Assembly: GCF_000021485.1 (NCBI RefSeq)
Contig: NC_011761.1
Coordinates: 1,270,001-1,334,000 of the forward strand
Direction: 5' to 3'
DNA length: 64,000 nucleotides
From: Acidithiobacillus ferrooxidans ATCC 23270
Lineage (GTDB): Bacteria > Pseudomonadota > Gammaproteobacteria > Acidithiobacillales > Acidithiobacillaceae
Part shown: positions 43,200 through 52,510 of the stretch, piece after piece
How positions within the stretch are numbered: the first letter of the stretch is position 1
Layout: each line of letters begins with the position of its first letter
Position numbers and translations under genes: made by a program
Notes under the pieces: model-generated
What the model saw: only the letters and a program-made list of their open reading frames with translations
Told to the model about the DNA's origin: nothing
The model's database searches: none

Positions 43200-44561
43200 T
43201 TAACCAAACGCAAACGGCGCATGTGCATCGTGATCCTCCGTGGCTAGTGGCCAACTATCCGGGCGATTTTCTTCTTCCTGTGCCATTAACAGGTTGCCGA
43301 TCTCGAAGGTCAGATCGCGGGCACCGCGATAGCCAAGAGACAGGCGATGGGCGGCGCCGAGCTGGTCAAAAATAGGCAGTCCCATGCGCAGGAAAGCGAT
43401 ATCCAGCCGCGCTGCCGCTTGTCGTCCGTGGGAGTGGGTGATGAGTAAGTCACATCCAGCACTCCGCGCCTCCAGGTCCTCCAGATCACCAATGAGCACT
43501 TCTTCACAAGGCATCTGTTCGAGTAGCGGCGAGTGGGTGGTGGTTACTGCAGCAGTGATGTTCGCCCCCATTTCGTTGAGCCACGACCCGATATTCCAGA
43601 GCAGGTCAGGTTCGGCGCCAATGGCGATTTTTTTGCCGCCGAAGAAAAAATGACTGTCGAGCATGGCGTCGATCAATTGACTGCGTTGGCGACGATATTT
43701 GCCAGGTACCGGCTGTCCGCTCAACTGACTCAGGCAGTCCAATAACTGATCCGTTGTTTCGATGCCGGTAATGCGATCGAAGAGCACATATGGCTGGCCA
43801 GTCTTGGTCATCAGGGCTTCTGCCCCAGGACGCATTTGTTCGCCCAGGGCAATGGTCAGTTCTGCCTCACCCATGCGCCGGATCGCATCCACTGGAGTGC
43901 CGCCCAGGGTATTGGGAGTGAAGTCATCCGGAATGTGGCCGTCCATGGATCCGGAAATATCGGGCAGGATGGTCGCCTCCAGCCCGAAGGATTCACTGAT
44001 CTCCCGGAGCTCCTCGATGTCCGCGGCGGTGAGGTGGGACCCCGCGAGGAAATTGACGGAACCCTCCCGGCGCGCGCTGCTGGGTTCAGCCAACCCTTTT
44101 ACCATGCTCTCCACGGCCTTTGCCCAGCCGTCCTGAAAAGCATCCTTGAAGTCTGGAGTAGAGACGTAAACCAGAGCTAACTGGTCCAGTTCGGGATGGG
44201 CGGCACGAAAGTTCTTGAGATAACCATCCACATCATCGCCTTTGGTTTCGGTGACGCCGGTGGAACAGATGCCGATGATGGCCGGTTTGGTGCGCTGTTG
44301 AATATTGAGGATGGCACTACCGATATGATCCAGGCCGCCCATGACTGTCGCCACCTCACTCATGGCAGTGGTCTGCATGGGAATGCCCTCATTGAAATGA
44401 CGCTGAAAGAGCACCAGACCAAAGGCGGTACAGCCTTGGGAACCATGCAGCATGGGCATGCAGTCGGCAATGCCCATGAAGGCCAAGGCGCCGCCAATGG
44501 GCTGGCTCATTTTGAGGGGGTTGACCGTGCATGCCTTGCGGCTCTGAATGACGGTGCTCAT
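43200..44561 (-). CDS. nifN: Nitrogenase cofactor scaffold NifN
   Basis: 453-residue beta subunit of the NifEN scaffold. Motifs: CTVNPLKMSQPIGGALAFMG, HGSQGCTAFG, ICSTGVTETKGDDVDGYL, GAEALMTKTGQPYVLFDR. The P-cluster-like Cys ligands lie in HGSQGC and CSTG. The ATG overlaps the nifE stop by four bases, so NifE and NifN are translationally coupled. Longer upstream frame (17 residues) is inside nifE. Confidence 0.95.
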   Translation of the reverse strand: MSTVIQSRKACTVNPLKMSQPIGGALAFMGIADCMPMLHGSQGCTAFGLVLFQRHFNEGIPMQTTAMSEVATVMGGLDHIGSAILNIQQRTKPAIIGICSTGVTETKGDDVDGYLKNFRAAHPELDQLALVYVSTPDFKDAFQDGWAKAVESMVKGLAEPSSARREGSVNFLAGSHLTAADIEELREISESFGLEATILPDISGSMDGHIPDDFTPNTLGGTPVDAIRRMGEAELTIALGEQMRPGAEALMTKTGQPYVLFDRITGIETTDQLLDCLSQLSGQPVPGKYRRQRSQLIDAMLDSHFFFGGKKIAIGAEPDLLWNIGSWLNEMGANITAAVTTTHSPLLEQMPCEEVLIGDLEDLEARSAGCDLLITHSHGRQAAARLDIAFLRMGLPIFDQLGAAHRLSLGYRGARDLTFEIGNLLMAQEEENRPDSWPLATEDHDAHAPFAFG

Positions 44562-45949
44562 GTCCGTGCCTCCCCCATATCCCAGGGCGCGGGTTTGCGC
44601 AACAAGGCCCACATGGGATTGTAGAGGGCCAAATCGATCTGTTTCACCAGGTTGACCATCCCTTCATAACCGTTATAGGCCTGATGGCGTTCCTGGTTGA
44701 TGTCCACCCAGGGCATTTTGTTTTTGAGGGCCGCAAATTGTGAACGTCCGCCCGACAGCAACACATCCGCACGCGCCTCCTGAAACATTTTGTACATTTC
44801 CCGAGGGGTCAGGTCATCCAGCATATGCGCATCCTGACCCATGATTTCCTTGATTCTTTCCTTGTCCTCCCTGGTGGATTTCTTGACGCTGGTTCCCACC
44901 ACTTCCATCCCGCCTTCCTGCAATGCAGATACCACCGACCAGGATTTGACGCCCCCCGTAAAGAGCAACACCCGTTTGCCGCGCAGGCGATGGGTGTATT
45001 CGGCGATACGTTGCCAGGCCCTTGCCTCTTCCCGGGCGATCAGCGCTTCGGTGCGGTCGTGGAGCTCTGCCGGGGCACCCTGCTGGATCAGCAGGCGGGT
45101 GATCTCCCGGAGCGACTCCGTGGTATCGGAGATGCCATAAAAGGACCCTTCAAAGAACGGAATCTGATAACGCTCTTCCATTTTGCGGGCGATATTGATC
45201 ATGGATTTAGAGCAGACCATCATATTGGCCCTGGCACGATGGGATTGCGCCACGTCGTGATATTTGGCGTCACCGCTGATGCAACAGGTTACCCGGATCC
45301 CCAAATGATCGAGAAGTGGTTTGACCTGCCAGAGTTCACCGGAAAGATTGTATTCGCCAATGATATTGATGTCATAGGGCGTACTATATTCTGGCTCCTC
45401 CGTGCCGATCACATAATCCAGCAGGGCCTCTCCCGCCAGTTTGTTGCCGAGATTCTTGGCGCCGACAAAACCGGGGGCATTGACCGGAATAATGGGCTTT
45501 GCGAATTTTTGACTGGCCGCTTTACAGACGGATTCGATATCGTCTCCGATCATTGCCGTCACGCAGGTCTGATAGACAAATACCGCCGACGGATCGTATT
45601 TATCAAGTACTTCCTTGATGGATTTGAAGAGGTGTTTTTCGCCGCCGTAGACCACATCCAGTTCATTGATGTCGGTGGTAAAGCCGGTGCGATACAGTTG
45701 CGAACCAGACGATTTGGAGCCGCGGTTATCCCAGGAGTTGCCCTCACAGGCGATGGGACCGTGGACCAGGTGGGCGACGTCGGTAATGGGTTGCAAGGCA
45801 ATCTTTGCCCCATCGAAAGCGCAACCACCGGCCGCGCCGCCCGGCTGCAGCGCCTTGGTGCAGCCTTTCTTGCGCTCTTTGTCGGACTTGCTCTGGTTCT
45901 TGCTGCATCCCGGTTCATTAAAAACATCCTGGATTTTGTTCTGCAACAT
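44558..45949 (-). CDS. nifE: Nitrogenase cofactor scaffold NifE
   Basis: 463-residue alpha subunit of NifEN. Its Cys-containing segments AGGCAFDGAKIALQPITDVAHLVHGPIAC and QTCVTAMIGDDIESVC hold the 4Fe-4S cluster, and SGDAKYHDVAQSHRARANMMVC plus NKMPWVDINQERHQAYNGYEG are typical of NifE. The L-cluster precursor is matured here before transfer to NifD. It lies 18 bases after the 2Fe-2S ferredoxin gene. Confidence 0.95.
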   Translation of the reverse strand: MLQNKIQDVFNEPGCSKNQSKSDKERKKGCTKALQPGGAAGGCAFDGAKIALQPITDVAHLVHGPIACEGNSWDNRGSKSSGSQLYRTGFTTDINELDVVYGGEKHLFKSIKEVLDKYDPSAVFVYQTCVTAMIGDDIESVCKAASQKFAKPIIPVNAPGFVGAKNLGNKLAGEALLDYVIGTEEPEYSTPYDINIIGEYNLSGELWQVKPLLDHLGIRVTCCISGDAKYHDVAQSHRARANMMVCSKSMINIARKMEERYQIPFFEGSFYGISDTTESLREITRLLIQQGAPAELHDRTEALIAREEARAWQRIAEYTHRLRGKRVLLFTGGVKSWSVVSALQEGGMEVVGTSVKKSTREDKERIKEIMGQDAHMLDDLTPREMYKMFQEARADVLLSGGRSQFAALKNKMPWVDINQERHQAYNGYEGMVNLVKQIDLALYNPMWALLRKPAPWDMGEART

Positions 45950-45967
45950 AAGGCACCTCCTGGTAAG

Positions 45968-46312
45968 TCAGAATGCGACAAAGAATTGATCACCAGTCCC
46001 CACTATGCACTGGCAGGCCAGTCGCCAATAGGGTCCTTTCCACGGCTTCTGGCCTTCACTGTCCAGCACGGCGGGGAGCTTGCCGAGGCACCGCAACGTT
46101 TGCCTTTCAAAAGCACTCAGACACAACTGCTGTTGCTTTCCCTGTGGGGTCACCCGTACCGCGCAAGTTCCGCAAAGACCTTTCCGGCACTGGACGGGCA
46201 GGGGTACATTCCACATGCGGGCCATCTTCAGGAGAGATATGGACTGATGGTTGCGACAGGACATTGACCAGTCACCCCCGATACGCGGTGAAATAAATTG
46301 CACCAGTCCCAT
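45968..46312 (-). CDS. 2Fe-2S ferredoxin-like protein
   Basis: 114-residue ferredoxin-fold protein with the cluster motif CRKGLCGTC and a distant fourth Cys in YWRLACQC. It resembles the adjoining FeSII-like gene (shared RLACQxIV near the end), suggesting a gene duplication. Its N-terminal extension includes SMSCRNHQ. It could shuttle electrons to NifEN or protect nitrogenase. It is 18 bases upstream of nifE and 24 bases after its paralogue. Confidence 0.85.
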   Translation of the reverse strand: MGLVQFISPRIGGDWSMSCRNHQSISLLKMARMWNVPLPVQCRKGLCGTCAVRVTPQGKQQQLCLSAFERQTLRCLGKLPAVLDSEGQKPWKGPYWRLACQCIVGTGDQFFVAF

Positions 46313-46336
46313 CGCTCTATCCTCACGAAGTAAAAT

Positions 46337-46681
46337 TCAGAGCCTTACCAGAATGTCTTCATCGCGAACGATGTACTGGCATGCCAGGCGCCATGGTGGG
46401 GGCATGTCCCTCACCTCCGCATCTTCAATTTGTTGTTTGCTGATTTTTCCAGAAAACCGGAGAACTGTTTTTTCCTTTTCAGTTAGGTGAATAGCCATGG
46501 GTGTATCTGCCATCGCCACCACTTGTATTGCGCAAGATCCACATTCACCATTTTCGCATTCAAACTCAATCGGCACCTTATGTGCCTTGGCTACGGATAA
46601 TAGGGTATGACAATCCCCCGCTGTGGCATAAACCGTGAGGTCTTTAGCCATTTTGGGGGAGGTGAAAGTGACATCTGCCAT
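46337..46681 (-). CDS. Shethna protein II (FeSII)-like 2Fe-2S ferredoxin
   Basis: 114 residues resembling Azotobacter FeSII: VTFTSPKMAKDLTVYA, IEFECENGECGSCAIQV, HLTEKEKTVLRFSGKI and RDMPPPWRLACQYIVRDEDILV. The cluster ligands are C-x4-C-x2-C plus the late Cys. FeSII forms an inactive, oxygen-tolerant complex with nitrogenase (conformational protection). Its place right after nifK agrees with such a role; identity is by recognised pattern, not alignment. Confidence 0.8.
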   Translation of the reverse strand: MADVTFTSPKMAKDLTVYATAGDCHTLLSVAKAHKVPIEFECENGECGSCAIQVVAMADTPMAIHLTEKEKTVLRFSGKISKQQIEDAEVRDMPPPWRLACQYIVRDEDILVRL

Positions 46682-46698
46682 GCTGCTGCTCCTTGAGA

Positions 46699-46718
46699 GG
46701 CGGCGCTGACGCGCCGCC
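46699..46718. repeat. Stem-loop between nifK and FeSII gene
   Basis: Perfect 8-bp stem GGCGGCGC-TGAC-GCGCCGCC in the 61-base gap, without a T tract. It could act as a 3' stabiliser of the nifHDK mRNA or attenuate expression of downstream genes. Confidence 0.55.
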
Positions 46719-46742
46719 GGATAACCGACAACGCTTTAGCGA

Positions 46743-48302
46743 TTAACGAATAATGTCGAAACTGTAATCGCTCTGACTCGGCACATTACTGTTGCTATCG
46801 ATCTCATCAAAAATCTTGTCCAATATGCGAACCAGCATATTCAGGCCGCCCTGATAGCCCCAAATGGGATAACGGTGATGATGATGGCGATCGAAGATCG
46901 GGAAGCCGTAACGGATCAGGGGCGTACCCGTATCGCGTTCGAGATATTTCCCGTAGGTATTGCCAAAGAGGAAATCCACCGGCTCGGTGAACAGCAGACT
47001 GCGCATATGCCAGAGATCCTTGCCGGCATAGACATGACAATCCTTGCCGAAGGGTGAGCTGTCGAACAATGCCTGCACTTTCTCCGCCCAATGCTTGGAT
47101 CCATTGGTGGCCAGCACATGGGTGGGTTCGCCGCCCAGTTCCATCAGAAAGGCCGCCAGACCGAGGCACTGATCCGGATCACCGTAGATGGCGAACTTTT
47201 TGCCATGAATGTGCGCTGTGGAATCCGCAATGGCATCCACCAGACGCCCGCGTTCCTTTTTCAGTTCATCGGGAATCGCTTTGCCGCTGACGCGGGACAA
47301 TTCCATAAGGAATTTGTCCGTACCCGATACGCCGATGGGGCAATTCAGGGCGACGACTTCCTGACCGTGCTCTGCAATGAAAGGCAAAGTCTTTTCCGTG
47401 CAATATTCCTGCATGGAGAAAGTGGCCTTGGCATTCAGGGCTGCCGCCGTATCTTCCAGGGTGGTGCCGCCATCATACATGCGGAATTTCCCGTCGCTCG
47501 GCGTATCAAAGACATCGCTGGTGTCGGCCAGGATCGTATATTCCAGCTTCATAAGGTCCAGGATGCGCTTCACTTCCCGGGTGTTACCGACGGTATAACC
47601 GTCAAAACCGCCAATGAAGTTGATCTTCTCGTTGGGTTCGCGCACGAGTGCTGGTACGGTACCCGCCTTACCGTCCCAAAAATGCGCCAGTACACCCTTC
47701 AGAGCATTGTCATAGCCGGTGACATGGCTGCCGACGAAGGCCGGAGTATGGGCGAAAGGCACATCATATTCTTCTGGTACGCTGCCCTTTTCCTTGGAGG
47801 TTTTGATGAAGGCGTTCAGGTCGTCACCGATCACTTCCGCCATACAGGTGGTGGAAACGGCAATCATCTTGGGTTTGTACATGGCGTAGGCGTTGGCGAG
47901 TCCGTCCACCATGTTGTTGAGGCCCCCGAATACGGCGGCATCCTCGGTCATGGAAGACGACACACAGGAGGTGGGCTCCTTGAAGTGCCGACTCAGATGA
48001 CTGCGATAATAGGCGACGCAACCCTGCGAACCATGCACAAAGGGCAAGGTGCTCTCAAAACCCACCGCGGCAAACACGGCACCGAGGGGTTGGCAGGCCT
48101 TGGCGGGATTTACCGTCAAGGCCTCACGGGCAAAGTTCTTTTCCCGATAATCCCACGTCTTTGTCCATTCACGAACCTGCACGAGCTTGTCCTGTGGTAC
48201 CGGGTTTTCAAATTGTGCCTTCTTGTTCTTGAACATCTCCTGGTATTCCGGTTCACGGAACAGATTGAAGTGATCAAGCACTTTTTCAGCATTCTGACTC
48301 AT
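46743..48302 (-). CDS. nifK: Nitrogenase MoFe protein beta chain NifK
   Basis: 519-residue beta subunit. P-cluster Cys ligands occur in [30 protein letters not shown] and [13 protein letters not shown]. The C-terminal [20 protein letters not shown] is characteristic. It pairs with NifD to form the alpha2beta2 protein. The start [13 protein letters not shown] is five residues inside the open frame and fits the family. Downstream is the FeSII gene. Confidence 0.97.
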   Translation of the reverse strand: MSQNAEKVLDHFNLFREPEYQEMFKNKKAQFENPVPQDKLVQVREWTKTWDYREKNFAREALTVNPAKACQPLGAVFAAVGFESTLPFVHGSQGCVAYYRSHLSRHFKEPTSCVSSSMTEDAAVFGGLNNMVDGLANAYAMYKPKMIAVSTTCMAEVIGDDLNAFIKTSKEKGSVPEEYDVPFAHTPAFVGSHVTGYDNALKGVLAHFWDGKAGTVPALVREPNEKINFIGGFDGYTVGNTREVKRILDLMKLEYTILADTSDVFDTPSDGKFRMYDGGTTLEDTAAALNAKATFSMQEYCTEKTLPFIAEHGQEVVALNCPIGVSGTDKFLMELSRVSGKAIPDELKKERGRLVDAIADSTAHIHGKKFAIYGDPDQCLGLAAFLMELGGEPTHVLATNGSKHWAEKVQALFDSSPFGKDCHVYAGKDLWHMRSLLFTEPVDFLFGNTYGKYLERDTGTPLIRYGFPIFDRHHHHRYPIWGYQGGLNMLVRILDKIFDEIDSNSNVPSQSDYSFDIIR

Positions 48303-48353
48303 GGCGATATTCCTCATTCGATCGTTGGGGCGGTCCGTTATCCGCCGATAAGC

Positions 48354-48371
48354 GGGCGGCCTGTGCCGCCC
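48354..48371. repeat. Stem-loop between nifD and nifK
   Basis: Perfect GC stem of seven pairs (GGGCGGC-CTGT-GCCGCCC) in the 78-base gap. It lies ten bases after the nifD stop on the minus strand and has no T tract. Confidence 0.5.
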
Positions 48372-48380
48372 CCACGGTGC

Positions 48381-49856
48381 TTACTCCCAGGGCGTCTTGG
48401 TCAAACTCCACACCGGGTTGTTGATGGCCATATCCATATCCCGGGCGAAGATGGCGAAGCCGTCATAGCCGTGATAAGGACCGGAATAGTCCCAGGAGTG
48501 CATCTGGCGGAAGGGCACGCCCATCTTCTGGAAGACATACTTTTCCTTGATGCCGGAACCCACGAGATCGGGCTGGATGGTTTCCACCATCTTTTCAAAC
48601 TCGTAGCCGGTCACATCGTCATAAATCAGCGTACCGTCTTTCACATCGTGGGTAGTACGCTGATAGTCGTCGTTGTGGCCGAATTCATAGCCGGTTCCCA
48701 CTACATTCATGCCGAGATCTTCATAGGCACCGATGACATGGCGAGGACGCAATCCCCCGACAAAAAGCATGACCGTTCTGCCTTCCAGGCGCGGCCGGTA
48801 TTTGGCGATCACTTCTGCGGTGAGGCGGTTGTACTTCTCGATAACCCGTTCCGCGCCTTCCTTGATGTGATCATCAAAATAACTGGCAATCGTCCGCAAA
48901 GACTCGGCAATTTTGGAAGGTCCGAAGAAGTTATACTCGACCCACGGCACGCCATGCTTTTCTTCCATGTAGCGGGAGATATAGTTCATGGAACGATAGC
49001 AGTGCAGGACATTCAATTTGGCCATGGGGGTGTTCTCCAATTCCGCCAGAGAACCATCGCCGGACCATTGGGCAATCACCCGCAAACCCATTTCTTCCAG
49101 CAGGATGCGTGAACTCCAGGCATCGCCGCCGATGTTATAGTCACCAATAATGGCGACATCGTAAGGGGTCTTTTCAAAGGCCTTGGGTTCCGCGCCTTGT
49201 TTCTCGAAGACATAGTCGCGGACGCTGTCGTTGGCGATATGGTGGCCGAGCGATTGGGATACCCCCCGGAAGCCCTCACAACGCACCGGAACAATGGTTT
49301 TTCCACCAAATTCCTTGGACTTCTTTTTGGACACCGCTTCGATATCGTCTCCGATCAGGCCGATGGGGCATTCCGATTGCACGGTAATACCGTGGTTCAG
49401 CGGGAAGAGGTCCTCGATTTCATCCATGATTTTTTCGAGCTTCTTGTCACCGCCGAAAACGATATCTTTTTCCTGAAAATCGGAAGTGAACTGCATCGTG
49501 ACAAAGGTATCCACACCCGTTGTGCCAATATAATAGTTGCGTCGCGAGCCCCAGGAATACTGGCCGCAACCGACGGGTCCATGGGAAATGTGAATCATGT
49601 CCTTGATCGGACCCCAGACGACGCCCTTTGAACCCGCATAGGCACAACCACGAATGGTCATCACGCCGGGCACCGACTTGATATTGGATTTGACGCCGCA
49701 ATCCGATTTACCGTCCTCGAAGACGTTCAGGTGTTTGGCGCGTCTCTTGGCGGTTTTTTCCGGATAGACCTTGAGAACTTCATCAATCAGGGCACGATTG
49801 CGCGTCTTGGTCTCGGCGACAATCTGCTCCCGGGTTTCTTCAGCGGTAATGCTCAT
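48381..49856 (-). CDS. nifD: Nitrogenase MoFe protein alpha chain NifD
   Basis: 491-residue alpha subunit. P-cluster ligands are in [29 protein letters not shown] and [12 protein letters not shown]. FeMo-co ligands are the Cys in [11 protein letters not shown] and the His in [26 protein letters not shown]. The start is the ATG at 49856; a GTG one codon before is possible. It is preceded by an AGGAGAG box. It is 63 bases after nifH, separated by a hairpin. Confidence 0.97.
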   Translation of the reverse strand: MSITAEETREQIVAETKTRNRALIDEVLKVYPEKTAKRRAKHLNVFEDGKSDCGVKSNIKSVPGVMTIRGCAYAGSKGVVWGPIKDMIHISHGPVGCGQYSWGSRRNYYIGTTGVDTFVTMQFTSDFQEKDIVFGGDKKLEKIMDEIEDLFPLNHGITVQSECPIGLIGDDIEAVSKKKSKEFGGKTIVPVRCEGFRGVSQSLGHHIANDSVRDYVFEKQGAEPKAFEKTPYDVAIIGDYNIGGDAWSSRILLEEMGLRVIAQWSGDGSLAELENTPMAKLNVLHCYRSMNYISRYMEEKHGVPWVEYNFFGPSKIAESLRTIASYFDDHIKEGAERVIEKYNRLTAEVIAKYRPRLEGRTVMLFVGGLRPRHVIGAYEDLGMNVVGTGYEFGHNDDYQRTTHDVKDGTLIYDDVTGYEFEKMVETIQPDLVGSGIKEKYVFQKMGVPFRQMHSWDYSGPYHGYDGFAIFARDMDMAINNPVWSLTKTPWE

Positions 49857-49882
49857 CACATCTCTCCTTTAGCGAGGAAAAG

Positions 49883-49914
49883 AGAGGGCAGTCGCCTGAC
49901 GGCAGGTGCCCTCT
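49883..49914. repeat. Stem-loop between nifH and nifD
   Basis: AGAGGGCA pairs with TGCCCTCT (eight pairs), and CCTG with CAGG inside, leaving a four-base bulge. Such a hairpin between nifH and nifD is known to give more nifH than nifDK transcript in other diazotrophs; here it is inferred. Confidence 0.6.
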
Positions 49915-49919
49915 ATCCA

Positions 49920-50963
<1,044 letters not shown>

Positions 50964-50982
50964 TTAGTGAACTCCGGCGGGC

Positions 50983-50998
50983 TGTTTGAAAACCTACA
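50983..50998. promoter_or_regulatory. NifA-type upstream activator site 1 (TGT-N10-ACA)
   Basis: TGTTTGAAAACCTACA, centred about 105 bases upstream of the predicted nifH start, a standard NifA distance. Confidence 0.75.
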
Positions 50999-51012
50999 AA
51001 ATGCGGTTTCTA

Positions 51013-51028
51013 TGTCAGGAACCCCACA
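51013..51028. promoter_or_regulatory. NifA-type upstream activator site 2 (TGT-N10-ACA)
   Basis: TGTCAGGAACCCCACA, 30 bases (about three helical turns) from site 1, so both could bind NifA on one DNA face. It may serve both nifH and the divergent draT operon. Confidence 0.7.
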
Positions 51029-51140
51029 GCATTGACTGACTTATGCAGTTCACCGCGCTGCCATTGGGTCACGGGAGCGACTGGTTAAGGCTCAATAAAC
51101 TCGGTTCTGTTTGAATGACTTAGTACCTTGTCTGGTCGCC

Positions 51141-51160
51141 GGAAGGTTTTTTTGCCTTCC
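51141..51160. repeat. Hairpin in the nifH-draT intergenic region
   Basis: GGAAGG-TTTTTTTG-CCTTCC with outer CCGG/CCGG pairing. It lies between the NifA-type sites and the draT-side promoter and is not inside a predicted transcript. The remaining part of this 458-base gap has only the promoters and sites listed. Confidence 0.35.
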
Positions 51161-51203
51161 AGCCGGGAGACAGTCCGGATCCGAACGCGGGACCGGAAAT
51201 ATA

Positions 51204-51219
51204 TGGCATAAAACGTGCA
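51204..51219 (+). promoter_or_regulatory. sigma54 promoter of the draT-draG-nifA operon
   Basis: TGGCATAAAACGTGCA has ten bases between GG and GC; the -12 box is GTGCA, one base from consensus. Predicted start near 51230, 39 bases before the receiver-like gene. If used, it would place nifA under its own control. Confidence 0.7.
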
Positions 51220-51268
51220 TTGATTTCCCAATCAGGCAGGAAGGCTTTCTCAGGTTTGGGAGGACGAT

Positions 51269-51655
51269 ATGCAGATCGGTGTGGATTGTAATCTCGCGGT
51301 GGGTAATTGGCGCATTTTTGTGCTCGATACGGATGAAATCGGACGCATGGCCGTGCAATTCATGCTTCATGACGAATATGAAACCCACGAAATCGCCAGT
51401 CTGCAGGCCGCTGTCGCCAAGGCTCAGGATTGGCCGCCAGACCTGATTATTCTCGGCGAGGCGCTACTGGATGACGGCAGGTTGACCGTAGAGATGGTGA
51501 GCGAACAATTTCCCAATGCACGACTGATGCTCGTGGTGGGGGAAGCGCGTTCCGCGCTGAGTCAGCCTGTAATCAGTAAAGGATTCGTGTTCCTCCATAA
51601 GCCTCTGCGGCTCGAAGATGTCCGCGCCAAGGTGGCTGCCGTATTGCAGAATTAG
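51269..51655 (+). CDS. Degenerate response-regulator receiver protein
   Basis: 128-residue stand-alone receiver-like fold: beta1 with acidic pair RIFVLDTDEIGRMA, beta3 PDLIILGEALLDDG, beta4 LMLVVGEARS and beta5 with the conserved Lys in FVFLHKPLRLEDV. The phosphoacceptor Asp at the end of beta3 appears to be Gly (LIILG), so it is probably not phosphorylated. It leads the draT-draG-nifA gene string. It may sense a protein or ligand state rather than a phosphate. The start ATG follows GGGAGGA. Confidence 0.7.
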   Translation: MQIGVDCNLAVGNWRIFVLDTDEIGRMAVQFMLHDEYETHEIASLQAAVAKAQDWPPDLIILGEALLDDGRLTVEMVSEQFPNARLMLVVGEARSALSQPVISKGFVFLHKPLRLEDVRAKVAAVLQN

Positions 51656-51673
51656 TCCTCGCAAGGACGCTTT

Positions 51674-52501
51674 TTGTCAGCAGCGAATCCCCTGGAGGGG
51701 CAGCGCCCGGCACGCGCGCCGTCCGTGAAGCTCGGTAGCAATCTGACCGGGATTCCGTCCGGGCTGCTGATCAGTGCGGAATTTCATGCGTTCCCGATGC
51801 CGCTACATATCGCCGGGGTGCGCGATGGGCACCCGGCACTTTTCCAGAGATTGTCTCTGGCGCGGGAACAGCGCGAGGCGGGACAGGTCTTCCAGGCGTA
51901 CATGGATGAGATTTTTGCTGGCGGGCCTGACCGGACGAAGGGCCGACGCTTCAGGGCCAGCTATTTACGCCTGCTCAAAGGTTGGGGATATGACAGTAAT
52001 TCACCGGAAGGTGCAGTCATGAAGGGCTGGGTGGAGAGCCGGTTCGGGATTGCCCCGAATTTTCACCGGCAGGTGATCGGCCGTGTGGGTGATACCGCCT
52101 GGATTCAGTATATGACCGACAAAATGTCGGGGCGATTTGATAACAATGCCATCTGGTTGCAGCTTGACCTTTTGTTTGAATTCGCACAATGGTCGGCGCG
52201 GCGTTTTCTGGCACCCGGACAGCGGCACTTGCGTTTGTTCCGGGGAACCAACGATTTTGCCGAACATCCTATTCTCTGGAAAGCCGGAGCGCGGCAGGGG
52301 GTGATCCGGCTGAACAACCTGGTATCCTTCAGCAGTGACCGGGACGTGGCCAGCGCATTCGGCGATTGCATACTGGAAGTGAATGTGCCGTTGGTAAAGC
52401 TGCTCTTTTTCAAGGGCCTGTTGCCATGTCGCGCACTCCAGGCAGAGAGTGAGTATCTGGTGATCGGCGGTGAGTACGCGGCACACATGCACTACTACTG
52501 A
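51674..52501 (+). CDS. draT: Dinitrogenase reductase ADP-ribosyltransferase DraT
   Basis: 275 residues; transfers ADP-ribose from NAD to the NifH arginine, switching nitrogenase off in response to ammonium or darkness. Matching blocks are SNLTGIPSGLLISAEFH, PLHIAGVRDGHPALF, FRASYLRLLKGWGYDSNSPE, FEFAQWSARRFL and LRLFRGTNDFAEH. The start is a TTG with AAGGA eight bases upstream. It follows the receiver-like gene by 18 bases and precedes draG by nine. Confidence 0.93.
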   Translation: MSAANPLEGQRPARAPSVKLGSNLTGIPSGLLISAEFHAFPMPLHIAGVRDGHPALFQRLSLAREQREAGQVFQAYMDEIFAGGPDRTKGRRFRASYLRLLKGWGYDSNSPEGAVMKGWVESRFGIAPNFHRQVIGRVGDTAWIQYMTDKMSGRFDNNAIWLQLDLLFEFAQWSARRFLAPGQRHLRLFRGTNDFAEHPILWKAGARQGVIRLNNLVSFSSDRDVASAFGDCILEVNVPLVKLLFFKGLLPCRALQAESEYLVIGGEYAAHMHYY

Positions 52502-52510
52502 GGACGAGAA

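Noticed and set aside
44825-46267. 480-codon plus-strand frame opposite nifE
   Set aside because: Shadow frame; nifE on the minus strand is well supported.
47091-49112. 673-codon open frame on the plus strand opposite nifK/nifD
   Set aside because: Antisense to highly conserved nif genes; length comes from codon bias of the real genes.
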